Position numbers and translations under genes: made by a program. Shown here piece after piece: positions 6,758-7,006 of a stretch of DNA of 7,006 nt. Position 1 is the first letter of the stretch; each line of letters opens with the position of its first letter. A model generated the notes under the pieces. The model worked only from the letters and a program-made list of their open reading frames with translations. It made no database searches and had not been told where the DNA came from. Source of the DNA: Gammaproteobacteria bacterium (GTDB lineage Bacteria; Pseudomonadota; Gammaproteobacteria; Arenicellales; Spongiicolonaceae); contig RKSH01000160.1 of assembly GCA_007570945.1 (NCBI GenBank), positions 1 to 7,006 on the forward strand, given 5' to 3'.

Positions 6758-7006
6758 TCAGTCCAGCATGTCACTTTGGTGCATTTCCCGGCCGGTGACC
6801 GGGTGCGGCATGGTGGGCAGGTCGGGTTTTCCGCCGGCGAAATATTGGGCGGCGGAGTACACCTGAAACCTCGGATATTTGCGCGGCGAGCCGGGCATTT
6901 GATAAAAGCCCTGCGCGCGGCACCATTTTTCGCTCGCCGCATCCTCCTCCAGCGTGAGGAAAATGCCCATGACGGAACCGTTTTTTTCCGCATGGGTTTT
7001 CAGGTG
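6758..7006 (-). CDS. C-terminal fragment resembling site-specific DNA methyltransferase family tail (partial)
   Basis: Open frame entering from the right edge and stopping with TGA at 6760-6758; 82 residues are visible and the N-terminal part is outside the window. The ATG at 6970 is internal, because the frame continues open through HLKTHAEKNGSV to the edge. The pattern GIFLTLE, then about 12 residues, AQGFYQMPG, YPRFQVYSAAQYFAGGKPDLP resembles the C-terminal region of a family of large proteins annotated as site-specific DNA methyltransferases. In those I recall a GxxxTLE strand, an A-x-GFY motif, PR-x-Q-hydrophobic, and a GK-x-DxP segment. This is from memory of family patterns. No methyltransferase catalytic motif (such as DPPY) is in the visible part. 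It lies 35 bp upstream of cbs on the same strand. Confidence 0.5.
   Translation of the reverse strand, partial: HLKTHAEKNGSVMGIFLTLEEDAASEKWCRAQGFYQMPGSPRKYPRFQVYSAAQYFAGGKPDLPTMPHPVTGREMHQSDMLD

Overview
The window looks like an ordinary, densely packed, GC-rich piece of bacterial chromosome, most likely from a gammaproteobacterium or a close proteobacterial relative. The chaperonin sequences align almost without gaps to E. coli GroEL and GroES as I remember them, and the groES-groEL order is standard. Unusually for a typical enteric-type gammaproteobacterium, the operon carries a CIRCE/HrcA-type operator and I see no sigma-32 promoter. I cannot name a species.

Layout from left to right: threonine synthase (thrC, +) converges on cysteinyl-tRNA synthetase (cysS, -), with 5 bp between the stop codons. 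Between the start of cysS and the end of groL lie the groESL terminator, a GC-rich inverted repeat and a perfect -10 hexamer for cysS. The groES-groEL operon (-) follows. Its upstream region has a good housekeeping promoter, a 27-bp CIRCE-like operator overlapping the -10 and the start site, an extra operator half-site in the promoter spacer, and a leader of about 130 nt that can fold. Divergent from it is a small unrecognised predicted lipoprotein (+), whose 3' end overlaps by 4 bp the 3' end of a two-domain cystathionine beta-synthase gene (cbs, -). Upstream of cbs, running off the right edge, is the C-terminal part of a protein resembling the tail of a site-specific DNA methyltransferase family.

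Functionally there is a protein-folding block (GroES/GroEL, HrcA-type control) flanked by amino-acid metabolism and translation genes: threonine synthesis, cysteine charging of tRNA, and homocysteine-to-cystathionine conversion. cbs and cysS both concern cysteine, but they are separately transcribed and I would not call this a pathway cluster.

The most interesting pattern concerns starts. thrC, cysS and cbs all lack a Shine-Dalgarno sequence, and each has a -10-like hexamer ending exactly 6 nt before the ATG, so transcription would begin at or next to the start codon (leaderless mRNA). groES, groL and the lipoprotein gene instead have clear Shine-Dalgarno sequences. I found no CRISPR, insertion sequence, tRNA, rRNA or evident undescribed defence or mobile system. 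The only hint of one is the methyltransferase-like fragment at the edge.
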